This document shows positions 8,117 through 17,405 of a stretch of DNA of 64,000 nucleotides, in pieces. Position 1 is the stretch's first letter. Each line of letters starts with the position of its first letter. The notes under the pieces are model-generated. The model had not been told where the DNA came from. It saw only the letters and a program-made list of their open reading frames with translations, and did not search any database. The position numbers were made by a program, and so were the translations under genes. Origin of the DNA: Clostridia bacterium (GTDB lineage Bacteria > Bacillota > Clostridia > Christensenellales > CAG-138); NCBI GenBank assembly GCA_017514685.1, contig JAFWJN010000056.1, positions 57,609 through 121,608 of the forward strand. The letters are read 5' to 3'.

Positions 8117-10744
8117 ATGCAAAATGAGATGCCGAAAACTTATGATCATCTTTCGGTGGAGCAGTCTTGGTATGAAAAATGGGAAAAGAACGGGTATTTT
8201 CACGCCGAACCCAACCCGGATAAAACACCGTATACCATTGTGATTCCCCCACCCAATATCACCGGAAAACTTCACATGGGACATGCGATGGACAACACGC
8301 TGCAGGATACATTGATTCGTTACAAGCGGATGAGTGGATACGAAACGCTGTGGATGCCCGGAACGGACCATGCCTCCATTGCGACAGAGGTCAAAATTGT
8401 AGAGGCAATGGCGAAGGAAGGAATCACCAAAAGAGATATAGGACGTGAAAAATTCCTTGAAAGAGCCTGGGAATGGAGAAACCAATATGGTTCGACTATT
8501 GTAAAACAGCTCCGAAAGATGGGATCTTCCTGCGATTGGGAGAGAGAACGGTTTACAATGGATGAAGGCTGCAACCGCGCAGTTCTGAAAGTATTCAAGA
8601 AGTTATATGACAAAGGGCTGATCTATCGCGGTGACAGGATCATTAACTGGTGTCCTTCCTGCAAAACCGCGTTAAGCGATGCGGAGGTGGAATATGAGGA
8701 ACAGGCATCGCACCTTTGGCATATTCGCTATGATGCGCCTGATAAATCTTACTCCATTACAGTTGCGACGACCAGGCCGGAAACAATGCTTGGCGATACT
8801 GCGATAGCCGTCAATCCGAACGATGAACGTTACACCGATCTGATAGGGAAGACTGTTGTGATACCCGTTGTCGGACGCGAGATACCGATCGTGGGCGATG
8901 ATTATTGCGAAATGGAATTCGGAACCGGTGCTGTGAAAATTACTCCAGGTCATGATCCGAATGACTTTGAGGTGGGTAAACGCTGCAATCTGCCAGTAAT
9001 ACGCGTGTTCACAGATGATGGACATATCAATGAATTGGGTGGAAAATTTGTTGGTATGGATCGGTTTGAATGCAGGGAAGCATTGTGCAAGGAACTGATC
9101 GAAACGGGAAATATGGTCCGCATTGAAGATTATAAGCATAATGTCGGAACATGCTACCGTTGCCATACGACCATCGAAACTCTCGTTTCAAAACAGTGGT
9201 TCGTAAGCATGAAAGAACTGGCTCAGCCCGCGATTGAAGCGGTTAAAAGCGGAGCTGTTCGTTTTGTGCCTGAAAGATTCTCAAAGACTTATTTCAACTG
9301 GATGGATAATATTCGTGACTGGTGTATTTCAAGACAGTTATGGTGGGGGCACAGAATACCTGCTTACTACTGCGATGACTGTGGCGAGATGACTGTCTCA
9401 GAAACAGCTCCGGCTGCATGCCCGCATTGCGGAGGAAAGCTCCATCAGGATGAAGATGTGCTGGACACCTGGTTCTCATCCGGTATGTGGCCTTTCTCAA
9501 CGATGGGGTACCCGGATGAAACCCCGGAACTCAAATATTTCTATCCGACCAATACTCTTTGCACGGGCTATGATATTATCTTTTTCTGGGTTGCCCGAAT
9601 GATCGTGTTCGGATGTGAAGTCATGGGCAAACCTCCTTTCGATACGGTTTATATCCATGGGCTTGTACGTGATTCCCTTGGAAGAAAGATGTCAAAGTCA
9701 CTCGGAAATGGAATTGACCCTCTGGATGTCATAGAAAAATACGGAGCCGACTCGTTGAGATTCTCACTTGTAACCGGAAACGCAGCAGGTAACGACATGC
9801 GCTTCTACTGGGAAAAAGTTGAATCGGCAAGGAATTTCTGCAACAAGGTTTACAATGCTTCCAGATTCGTTCTTATGAATTTGGATCAGGACGTTGACGG
9901 AACGATCGACTCTTCGGAACTGTCGATCGCAGATAAGTGGATCTTGACCAAATTGAACAGCACCATCAGCGAGGTAACCAAAAATCTGGACGCGTTTGAG
10001 CTGAATATCGCTGCGGAAAAGATCTACGACTTTATCTGGGGAGCATTTTGCGATTGGTACATAGAGATAGCAAAATCTTCGCTTTACAGCGAAAATGCGG
10101 ATGAAAAGAAGAGAGTATCACTTGTTCTTCAAAAGGTGCTCTCAACTTCCATGCAGCTGCTTCATCCGTTCATGCCGTTTATCACGGAAGAATTGTATCA
10201 GAGATTGCCAAATCATCAGGAAACAATTATGCTCACGAGCTGGCCGAAGGAGGAAGACATTCCTTCTTATCCCATGGAAGCGGAAGCTATGGAATCATTG
10301 ATGGAATTGGTGCGGTCGATTCGAAATGTTCGCGCGGAGCGCAAGGTGCCGCTTGGACAGAAAATCGATGTTCATCTGGTTGTGACGAATCCGGAACTGT
10401 ACAAAAGCGCAGATCTGTTTTTAAAGAAACTGATTGGCGCGGGAACCATTACAATCTCGGATGAGCGTATTGAAGCCAAGAAAACAGATATTCATATCGT
10501 CTGTGAAGGCGCGGAAGCATTTGTACCGCTTGCTTCTCTTGTGGATATTGAAAAAGAAAAAGAAAGACTGGACAAAGAGATTGAGAAAATGCAGTCCGAA
10601 TTGGCAAGGGCAGACGGGAAGCTGGCTAATGAGAAGTTTATCTCCAAAGCTCCGGAAGCAGTGGTAAATGAAGAACGCAGAAAGCGTTTGGTGATTGCTG
10701 ATATGCTGGAAACTCTTAAGAAAAGACGGATTGACCTTGATTAA
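8117..10744 (+). CDS. valS: Valyl-tRNA synthetase
   Basis: Class I aminoacyl-tRNA synthetase of 875 residues that charges tRNA-Val. The class I signatures are HMGH at residues 53-56 (in PPPNITGKLHMGHAM) and KMSKS at 524-528. The editing (CP1) domain contains the TTRPETMLGDTAIAVNP motif, zinc-binding Cys pairs occur (WCPSC; YCDDC with CPHCGG), and the C-terminus (about 810-875) is the coiled-coil arm typical of ValRS. The start at 8117 has GGAGG 9 bases upstream; an in-frame ATG at 8081 lies inside the T-box terminator and cannot be the natural start. Expression is controlled by the T-box leader. Confidence 0.98.
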   Translation: MQNEMPKTYDHLSVEQSWYEKWEKNGYFHAEPNPDKTPYTIVIPPPNITGKLHMGHAMDNTLQDTLIRYKRMSGYETLWMPGTDHASIATEVKIVEAMAKEGITKRDIGREKFLERAWEWRNQYGSTIVKQLRKMGSSCDWERERFTMDEGCNRAVLKVFKKLYDKGLIYRGDRIINWCPSCKTALSDAEVEYEEQASHLWHIRYDAPDKSYSITVATTRPETMLGDTAIAVNPNDERYTDLIGKTVVIPVVGREIPIVGDDYCEMEFGTGAVKITPGHDPNDFEVGKRCNLPVIRVFTDDGHINELGGKFVGMDRFECREALCKELIETGNMVRIEDYKHNVGTCYRCHTTIETLVSKQWFVSMKELAQPAIEAVKSGAVRFVPERFSKTYFNWMDNIRDWCISRQLWWGHRIPAYYCDDCGEMTVSETAPAACPHCGGKLHQDEDVLDTWFSSGMWPFSTMGYPDETPELKYFYPTNTLCTGYDIIFFWVARMIVFGCEVMGKPPFDTVYIHGLVRDSLGRKMSKSLGNGIDPLDVIEKYGADSLRFSLVTGNAAGNDMRFYWEKVESARNFCNKVYNASRFVLMNLDQDVDGTIDSSELSIADKWILTKLNSTISEVTKNLDAFELNIAAEKIYDFIWGAFCDWYIEIAKSSLYSENADEKKRVSLVLQKVLSTSMQLLHPFMPFITEELYQRLPNHQETIMLTSWPKEEDIPSYPMEAEAMESLMELVRSIRNVRAERKVPLGQKIDVHLVVTNPELYKSADLFLKKLIGAGTITISDERIEAKKTDIHIVCEGAEAFVPLASLVDIEKEKERLDKEIEKMQSELARADGKLANEKFISKAPEAVVNEERRKRLVIADMLETLKKRRIDLD

Positions 10745-10757
10745 GTTTGTTTAGCGG

Positions 10758-10790
10758 AAAGGATCCGGAGGAATCTGCCGGGTCCTTTTT
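10758..10790 (+). terminator. Rho-independent terminator after valS
   Basis: Arms AAAGGATCCGG and CCGGGTCCTTT with one G-U pair, loop of about nine bases, then a run of T. It separates valS from the CotH gene. The remaining 110 bases to the next start are AT-rich; a TAGAAT box at 10862-10867 may be a -10 element but lacks a good -35. Confidence 0.85.
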
Positions 10791-10901
10791 ATGTTCTGAA
10801 AGGTTCACAAAGATTTACAGAAATGTTGCATCAATCGCTTTCTTTTTAACTTGTGTCATGATAGAATAAAACAAAATAAAACGAAAAAGTGATCAAGGTT
10901 T

Positions 10902-13900
10902 ATGCAAAATAAGCTGGGATTAAAAAAATATTTGATGATACTGCTTGCGCTTTTGATGGTGATTCCTCAAACTGCGTGCAGTTTTTTTGCGATGGCTGCA
11001 GATTCTGTTTCTTCGCCATCTGTAGTGATTAATGAAGTTGTTTCAAGCAACGGACAGTCTTTGCTGAATGATGTTTACGGATCACCTGACTGGATCGAAT
11101 TGAAAAACGTCGGGAAAGCATCTGTTTCGCTGCTCGGAATGCGGATAACAGACAATATTCAGAATACTGATAAAGCATATGTACTTCCGGATGTAACACT
11201 GGAACCGGGTGCATTCCTGATTCTGTTTGCAAATAAAGAGGAAACTGATTTTCTTGCTTATGAAAGCGGACCTATATGTATCGGTTTCTCTTTAAAACTT
11301 GCGGGAGAAAACCTTGCGCTGGAGGATGCTAACATGCAGCTGGTTCAGGAACTGACAGTCCCTGAACTGATGCGAGATGTTTCTTATGCCAGAAAGGACG
11401 ACGGAACGTATGGATACTGTGCGGAGCCGACACCCGGGATAGAGAATTCAACAACGATCTATGCGTCACTATCTGAAGTTCCTGTTGAAGTCGATGACTC
11501 GGCTTTGACACAGTTTACACCGCAGGAAGGAATTGTTTTTTCTGAAATCTCAGCGAGGAATAATGAGGCGATCATTTGCGCCGGATGTGCGGGATGTGAC
11601 TGGGTGGAATTATATAACTACACAGATAGCCCCATTTCTCTAGATCGCTTTGTTTTAACCGATGATGAAGATGATTTCGATAAACCGAATTTGGATCAAG
11701 TTGTCATCCCTGCATATGGTTATCTTGTCATCCAGTGCTGTAAAGATGACTGTATAAAAGACGACGGGCATCTTTGCGTAAATCTGGGAATCAGCAGATA
11801 TGGAGATCATCTGTATCTGTTTGATGCTCACGGACTTTTATGCGCCGAGATTGAGATTCCGGAAACCCCAGTGAAAGAAATGACATATTCAAGAAATGAA
11901 AATGGCTTATTTGCTTTCACAACAACTCCGACTCCGAATTCTTCAAACATTTTTACGGAATATGTGGAGGAGCCTGAACCTACCGACGAGCCGGAGCCTG
12001 AGTTTACCGGCCTTTCAAGTCCTGTTATTATCAGCGAAGCGCTTCCAAATAATAAATACAGTATCGCTGACATAGATGGTGACAGAAGCGATTGGGTGGA
12101 ACTTTACAACACAACAGATAATGCAATCCGGATGAAGGGGTATTATCTGACAGACAGTAAGGATCTCTTCAAGTTTGAATTCCCTGATGTCGTTATTCCT
12201 GCACACGGCTATCTGCTTGTCTTTTTAAGCGGGAAAGAAAGCAATGCATCTGAACTGCATGCGGGCTTTTCCTTGTCAAAGGGAGAAACACTGGTTTTAT
12301 ATAACTCTATCGATAATCAATATGACCAGTTAATGATAGCCTCTGTCAGCAGTAATGTTTCCATTGGCAGAGATGAGAACGGAACGATTGTTTATTACGG
12401 TGAACCGACACCGCTTTCTCCCAATGGACATGCCCGTTCAGAAGCCGATTCAGTCGGCTTTTTTCAATCTGATGGACTTTTCATTTCTGAAGTCTGTGCC
12501 ATCCATGACCGCGGCAGTAATGAAGATGACTGGATCGAACTTTATAACGGAGGGGAAGACCCCGTACAGCTGGATGGATATTATCTAACCGATGATCTGG
12601 ACAAACCGACATTATATAAAATCAAGAATCTGACCATCAATGCCGGTGATTATGGCTCGGTCAGTGTATCTCAATATGATGGATCTTTCAGCATATCTCC
12701 ATCCGGTGAAACGATTTATCTGTTTGCACAGGATGGAAGGACCGTCTTGGATGTTTTTGATACAGGAGTTCAGAGGCTGGGAATGTCTTCCGGCAGAATA
12801 GAAAACGATCCTTCCGTCCGGAGAGTATTTTTTAATAAACCTTCGAAAGATAAGAAGAACAGTTCAAGTTACGAAACAGGATATACATCCAATCCTGTGT
12901 TTTCGGAAACCGCGCTATATCAAACAACATCTTTTGCTCTGACGATTTCAAGTCTGCAGAATAATGCGATCATTTACTATACGACTGACGGAAGTGAACC
13001 TACCAGGGCGTCAAAACGTTACAGCGGTCCGATTTCTATTTCCAAGAATACCGTCATCCGAGCGTTCGCTGTTTCGGATGGACTAATGGATAGCGAAATT
13101 ATTACTTATACCTTTTTATTCGAGAAACCGCATACGGTTCCTGTTGTCTGCCTTTCGATGAATCCAGATGATTTTAAAAAAGTCAACAGTGTACGGGAGC
13201 ATAATAAGATCGTTGAGCGGAAGGGATTTGCAAGCTTTTACGAAGCAGACGGTTTGATCGGCACTTCTTTTATGTGTGATGTCAAAGCAAAAGGAAGAGG
13301 AACATTGACCTATTCGCAAAAGTCTTTTACTTTCGGATTAAGAGCGGCATACGGTCAGAAGACGGTAAAATATCCGTTTTATCCGGGATATAGTGTTGAT
13401 GAATTCGGAGCATTTGCTTTGAGAAATGCCGGTCAGGATTATGATATGGCAAGAATTCGTGACGCATATGTATCAAGAGCATGTCTGCCGTTAAATGTTG
13501 ACTGCGCCAATTCCCGACCAGTTGTTTTGTATGTGAACGGCAGCTATCACGGCTTATATGATTTTAATGAAGAATTGAATTCGAAGTATCTGGAAAATCA
13601 TTTCGGTGTTGATTCTGACACGGTGAACACGATTATGCGAAATGGTTCAATTGCGATGAAAGGGACCAACAAGGACTTCAAGACGATCTTCAATTACGCT
13701 AAAAATGCCAAACTTTCCGATGATGCGAAATATCGCGATTTTTTGGAACAGGTGGATGAGGATTATTTCATCGATTATGTTATTTGCAGAACATTCATGC
13801 TGGAAACAGATACATTTAATCAGAAGTACTGGCGTACTACAGATTACAAGATCAAATGGAGACCGATCCTGTATGATCTGGATTATTGCTTCATGAGCGG

Positions 13901-14294
13901 AGCTACGCGTGATATCATGCATCTCTATTTCAAAAAAGAAGGGCAGGCGGCAGCTCACGGATCATTGACGTATTTCTACTTCACTGTTGCGCTTAGAAGA
14001 AATGCACAGTTCAGCAGGAAATTTGTAGAGCGATATGTGGAGGTGGTAATGACAGAGTTTACCTCTGAAAAACTCCTTGCTTTATTTGATCAGGTGGTTT
14101 CCGAATATGAGCCTGAGATGCAAAGACATATCGCCAGATGGGGACATCCGAAATCTTATTCCACCTGGCAGAAGGAAATCACATCACTCCGTAATAAAAT
14201 CGCTCAGAGACCATCCGTTGTATTGGAGCAGATTCGAAAAGAGTTTAATTATTCAAAAGATGAAATGAATCAGCTGATTGAAAAATACAGATAA
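10902..14294 (+). CDS. Exported CotH-domain protein with four lamin-tail-like repeats
   Basis: An 1130-residue secreted protein. A signal peptide (about 1-33, likely cut after AMA) is followed by four related LTD-type beta modules starting near residues 38, 209, 373 and 525, each with an INEV/ISE-type opening, a (S/C/D)DW(I/V)EL core and a (Y/V)LTDD-type end. A chitobiase/hexosaminidase-like C-terminal repeat (IIYYTTDGSEPT, about 686) precedes a CotH kinase-like domain (about 750-1080) with QKSFTFGLR, ALRNAGQDYD, GLYDFNEE and YDLDYCF (about 990, metal-binding Asp pair). CotH of Bacillus is a protein kinase phosphorylating spore-coat proteins; here, outside a spore-coat cluster, a surface or polymer-binding role is equally possible. 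The ribosome site is weak (AAGG). It sits alone between two terminators. Confidence 0.85.
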   Translation: MQNKLGLKKYLMILLALLMVIPQTACSFFAMAADSVSSPSVVINEVVSSNGQSLLNDVYGSPDWIELKNVGKASVSLLGMRITDNIQNTDKAYVLPDVTLEPGAFLILFANKEETDFLAYESGPICIGFSLKLAGENLALEDANMQLVQELTVPELMRDVSYARKDDGTYGYCAEPTPGIENSTTIYASLSEVPVEVDDSALTQFTPQEGIVFSEISARNNEAIICAGCAGCDWVELYNYTDSPISLDRFVLTDDEDDFDKPNLDQVVIPAYGYLVIQCCKDDCIKDDGHLCVNLGISRYGDHLYLFDAHGLLCAEIEIPETPVKEMTYSRNENGLFAFTTTPTPNSSNIFTEYVEEPEPTDEPEPEFTGLSSPVIISEALPNNKYSIADIDGDRSDWVELYNTTDNAIRMKGYYLTDSKDLFKFEFPDVVIPAHGYLLVFLSGKESNASELHAGFSLSKGETLVLYNSIDNQYDQLMIASVSSNVSIGRDENGTIVYYGEPTPLSPNGHARSEADSVGFFQSDGLFISEVCAIHDRGSNEDDWIELYNGGEDPVQLDGYYLTDDLDKPTLYKIKNLTINAGDYGSVSVSQYDGSFSISPSGETIYLFAQDGRTVLDVFDTGVQRLGMSSGRIENDPSVRRVFFNKPSKDKKNSSSYETGYTSNPVFSETALYQTTSFALTISSLQNNAIIYYTTDGSEPTRASKRYSGPISISKNTVIRAFAVSDGLMDSEIITYTFLFEKPHTVPVVCLSMNPDDFKKVNSVREHNKIVERKGFASFYEADGLIGTSFMCDVKAKGRGTLTYSQKSFTFGLRAAYGQKTVKYPFYPGYSVDEFGAFALRNAGQDYDMARIRDAYVSRACLPLNVDCANSRPVVLYVNGSYHGLYDFNEELNSKYLENHFGVDSDTVNTIMRNGSIAMKGTNKDFKTIFNYAKNAKLSDDAKYRDFLEQVDEDYFIDYVICRTFMLETDTFNQKYWRTTDYKIKWRPILYDLDYCFMSGATRDIMHLYFKKEGQAAAHGSLTYFYFTVALRRNAQFSRKFVERYVEVVMTEFTSEKLLALFDQVVSEYEPEMQRHIARWGHPKSYSTWQKEITSLRNKIAQRPSVVLEQIRKEFNYSKDEMNQLIEKYR

Positions 14295-14302
14295 AAAAGA
14301 AA

Positions 14303-14330
14303 GGCCCGAATCTTCAAACAGATTTGGGCC
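14303..14330. terminator. Bidirectional terminator between the CotH gene and rpe
   Basis: Arms GGCCCGAATCT (14303-14313) and AGATTTGGGCC (14320-14330) with one G-U pair. Read on the minus strand the hairpin is followed by a T-rich tract complementary to 14291-14302, ending the rpe operon; on the plus strand it is followed by a weaker T-rich stretch and can also end the CotH transcript. Confidence 0.85.
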
Positions 14331-14346
14331 ATATTTGTATTTTGAA

Positions 14347-14994
14347 TTAAGAGCGGAGACATCTGATCATATCCGAGGGATCAGACGCTTTGAACACGGC
14401 GCTTCCTGCAACGAGGACAGTTGCGCCCGCTTCTATACAGGCACGAGCCGTTTCAGGATTAATTCCACCGTCAATTTCAATATCTGTATTCAGGTTTCTG
14501 GCTTGGATCGCTTTTTTTAGGATCCGAATCTTTTCCAGGGTCTCAGGGATAAATTTCTGTCCACCGAAGCCTGGATTCACGCTCATAAGCAGAACAAGAT
14601 CACAATCACCGAGAAGATGAATACAGGACTCTATCGGCGTGGCAGGGCAGAGAACAACACCGCCTTTCAATCCGGCAGCGTGGATTTGCTGAAGAACACT
14701 GTGTAAGTGGTGATCTGCAGATTCCACATGAAACGTTATGATATCCGCTCCGGCATTTTTAAAAGGAATGATCCATTCAGAAGGGTGCTCCACCATCAAG
14801 TGAACATCTATCGGCAGATCTGAGTAAGGCCGGACTGCTGAGCACATGGAAGGACCGAAGGTAATATTCGGCACGAAATGACCATCCATGACATCAAAAT
14901 GAATCCAGTCAGCTCCCCAGTTTTTTAAATTCGAAACGGCTTCTCCCATTTTTGAAAAATCCGCGGATAAAATGGACGGAGCAATTTTAATCAT
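14347..14994 (-). CDS. rpe: Ribulose-phosphate 3-epimerase
   Basis: Interconverts ribulose-5-phosphate and xylulose-5-phosphate in the pentose phosphate pathway. The 215-residue TIM barrel has IAPSILSADF, the HFDVMDGHFVPN metal/catalytic motif, HLMVEHP, SVNPGFGGQKF and EIDGGINPET, ending with the phosphate-binding VAGSAVF. The start at 14994 has GGAGG about 10 bases upstream; longer in-frame starts lie in rsgA. It overlaps the rsgA stop by 8 bases and is the last gene of the def operon, a placement next to rsgA and prkC that is conserved in Firmicutes. Confidence 0.97.
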   Translation of the reverse strand: MIKIAPSILSADFSKMGEAVSNLKNWGADWIHFDVMDGHFVPNITFGPSMCSAVRPYSDLPIDVHLMVEHPSEWIIPFKNAGADIITFHVESADHHLHSVLQQIHAAGLKGGVVLCPATPIESCIHLLGDCDLVLLMSVNPGFGGQKFIPETLEKIRILKKAIQARNLNTDIEIDGGINPETARACIEAGATVLVAGSAVFKASDPSDMIRCLRS

Positions 14995-15862
14995 ATCTAT
15001 GTTTCCTCCTGTTTTTATGTTCATTGGCGATGATAAGATAACGCTCATATCTGTTTTTTGAAATTCCTCCCGATTCAAGAAGTGCTTTTACCCCGCAATC
15101 AGGTTCGGAATCATGCATACAGCCGGGATAGCGGCAACGGAATGGAATCGATTGAAACTCCGGATAGCATGCATCGAGTTCATTCTGTTCAAGAACTTCT
15201 GTATCGAACAGGGAGAACCCCGGAGTGTCAAGCACTGCTCCGTTGTGAAACGGAAGAAGTTCTGCATGTCTGGTGGTATGACGTCCCCGTTCAGTCTTTT
15301 CTGACAAATCACCGGTAGCCAGGTTCAGATTCGGAAATAATGAATTTAGAATTGAACTTTTCCCTACAGCAGATTGTCCTGCAAGACAGGTTACAGCCCC
15401 AACCATCTTTTCACGAAGAGAATCAAGGCCGTCTCCGGATTTTGCACTGACACATAATGGAGCGAAAACCCTGTAATCGGATAAAAACTGCTGCAGAACA
15501 GAGATATCGGCATCTTCCGTTTTGTTCATAACGGGAATCGGAATGATACCTAGTTTCTTAGCCTGGATAATCATCTGATCCATAAGTAACCAGTCCGGTT
15601 CTGGAACAGTCGCAGCAACAACAATAAAAATACGGTCTATATTCGCAACAGGCGGACGTACCAGTATATTCTTACGCGGCAGGATTTCCTTCAGCAGTGC
15701 GTATCCCTGCGGTTGAGGTTCCACTCTTACATGATCGCCTATGGTCGGAGTAAGACCATGTTTACGAAAAACTCCTCGTGCTTTGCAAGTGATTTTCTTT
15801 TCATCGGCAGTGAGAACTTCATAGAAACTGCCGATTCCCTTTATCAGAATTCCTTCTATCAT
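14987..15862 (-). CDS. rsgA: Ribosome small subunit GTPase RsgA
   Basis: Circularly permuted GTPase that checks late 30S subunit maturation. An OB-fold (about 1-70) is followed by the permuted G domain: NKTE in the G4 position (113-116), G1 GQSAVGKS (162-169) and G3 DTPGFS, and then a zinc-binding C-terminal region with the cysteine/histidine pattern CRYPGCMHDSEPDCG. The 291-residue length is standard. It starts 7 bases after the prkC stop with no strong Shine-Dalgarno visible, so coupling to prkC translation is likely. Confidence 0.97.
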   Translation of the reverse strand: MIEGILIKGIGSFYEVLTADEKKITCKARGVFRKHGLTPTIGDHVRVEPQPQGYALLKEILPRKNILVRPPVANIDRIFIVVAATVPEPDWLLMDQMIIQAKKLGIIPIPVMNKTEDADISVLQQFLSDYRVFAPLCVSAKSGDGLDSLREKMVGAVTCLAGQSAVGKSSILNSLFPNLNLATGDLSEKTERGRHTTRHAELLPFHNGAVLDTPGFSLFDTEVLEQNELDACYPEFQSIPFRCRYPGCMHDSEPDCGVKALLESGGISKNRYERYLIIANEHKNRRKHRYD

Positions 15863-15869
15863 AAAAACA

Positions 15870-17405
15870 CTATTTCGTAAATGTTACAGACTGAGATGCA
15901 ATATCAACATTATTGATGACAAGAATCAACTGACGGGTAACAGGGTCATAGCAGTTGACCGTAGCGGCAATGGTAGCATCAGTACTTTCGTAAGGTCTTT
16001 CAGCGGAAAAAACAACGACCCGGTACGGAATATCAAGATAATTTGTAGATTCATAGACAATCTTGATGTTATATTCCTGACTTTCCTCTGTAGGTGAATA
16101 TGTGAAAGAAACATCAGCATGATAACTGCCGATAGAGTTCCGATAAATGATCAGATCGCTTCTTTTTGCGCCGGTCGTTTCATCAATAATGGAATCTGTC
16201 TGCGAAATAACCGTGTTAGCGGTACTTCCGGACGGAGCTACCGTCGAGAAAGTGATGTAAATGCTTTCATACCCTGCATTGTGCAGATGAATCAGAGCAT
16301 CATCAAGGGTTAGATCAAGCACATTGGAAGTATGCTTTGGCACGGCAGATGCCTCCGGTTCCTTGGTAGGTTCAGGTGTAGGCTCTGTATAAACTTCAGC
16401 AACCGATGGGGAAGAGGAGGCTTCCGCAGGAGTGGAGGGAGTTTTAGTTGTATAGATCAGAAGCCCGATGACGATCGCAGCTACAGGAATGAAAACACCA
16501 AGTGCAATCAGCAGATAAATGGAAATGCTCTTTCCCGGAGGAACAACTGCGTTGTTGGTACGGTCCCGTGCAAAAGATCCGTTTGGATTTCCTATTGAGC
16601 GCACCAGATCTGAACGCATCGCACGAGCAGTTTCATACCGGTCGGAAGGTTCTTTTTCCAGAGCACGCATGACAATATCATTTAATGCAATCGGAATGGA
16701 AGGATTGAGTTCGATGGGGGGAACTGGTTTATCCTGAATATGCATTAAAGCAATCGATACAGCAGAATCGGAAGTAAAAGGGACCTTGCCTGTCAGCATT
16801 TCATACAGAGTGATCCCGACAGAATATAAATCGCTCTCTTCTGTAGCAATTGCATTTTTGGCCTGTTCCGGAGAGATATAGTGCACAGAGCCGAGGACCT
16901 TTTTACCGTTGAAGGTTGAAGTGGTCGCCTTTGCTTCCCGTGCAATTCCGAAGTCTGTGAGTTTTGTTATACCGCGATCCGTAACGATGACATTCTGCGG
17001 CTTGACATCTCTATGAATGATGCCATTCTCATGTGCAACCGTCAGAGCATCCAATATTTGGCATGTAATACCGATAGCAGTACGGACGGGGAGCGGACCA
17101 TTCTGATCAATCAGGTCTTTTAATGTATGTCCCTCTACATATTCCATAACGATATATGGAAGATCCTGATATTTACCGACATCATAAGCCCGTACGATAT
17201 TTTCATGGTTCAAATTCAGAACAGTACCAGCTTCGCGTGAAAAACGGCGAAGGAATTCGGCATCATCTTTATACTCTTCTTTGAGCATTTTGATCGCAAC
17301 AATCTTGCGGTTAGTCATATTAACCGCTTTATAGACATGCGCCATACCGCCGGAGCCGACTTCCTCGAGAATCTGATATTTACGATCCAGAATCGTTCCA
17401 ATCAT
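15870..17405 (-). CDS. prkC: PASTA-type Ser/Thr protein kinase with a single PASTA domain
   Basis: Membrane kinase of 511 residues that senses cell-wall fragments or lipid II in related species and phosphorylates division and wall proteins. The kinase domain (1-270) has GSGGMAHVYK, the ATP lysine K39 in VAIK, the catalytic HRDVKPQN (131-138) and DFG (151-153). A single transmembrane helix is at about 296-318, then a Ser/Pro/Glu-rich linker, one PASTA-like domain (about 360-425) and a C-terminal beta-rich region. Typical PrkC/Stk proteins carry three or four PASTA repeats, so this external part is reduced. GGAGG lies 7 bases before the start. It overlaps the phosphatase gene by 4 bases, the usual kinase-phosphatase pair. 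Confidence 0.95.
   Translation of the reverse strand: MIGTILDRKYQILEEVGSGGMAHVYKAVNMTNRKIVAIKMLKEEYKDDAEFLRRFSREAGTVLNLNHENIVRAYDVGKYQDLPYIVMEYVEGHTLKDLIDQNGPLPVRTAIGITCQILDALTVAHENGIIHRDVKPQNVIVTDRGITKLTDFGIAREAKATTSTFNGKKVLGSVHYISPEQAKNAIATEESDLYSVGITLYEMLTGKVPFTSDSAVSIALMHIQDKPVPPIELNPSIPIALNDIVMRALEKEPSDRYETARAMRSDLVRSIGNPNGSFARDRTNNAVVPPGKSISIYLLIALGVFIPVAAIVIGLLIYTTKTPSTPAEASSSPSVAEVYTEPTPEPTKEPEASAVPKHTSNVLDLTLDDALIHLHNAGYESIYITFSTVAPSGSTANTVISQTDSIIDETTGAKRSDLIIYRNSIGSYHADVSFTYSPTEESQEYNIKIVYESTNYLDIPYRVVVFSAERPYESTDATIAATVNCYDPVTRQLILVINNVDIASQSVTFTK

Noticed and set aside
7889-8485. A 198-codon open frame on the minus strand across the T-box and valS start
   Set aside because: It is the complement of a structured leader and of a clear valS coding region.
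10902-11004. Lipoprotein signal for the CotH protein
   Set aside because: The Cys in PQTAC lacks a fitting residue at -3, and a signal peptidase I site (AMA) fits better.
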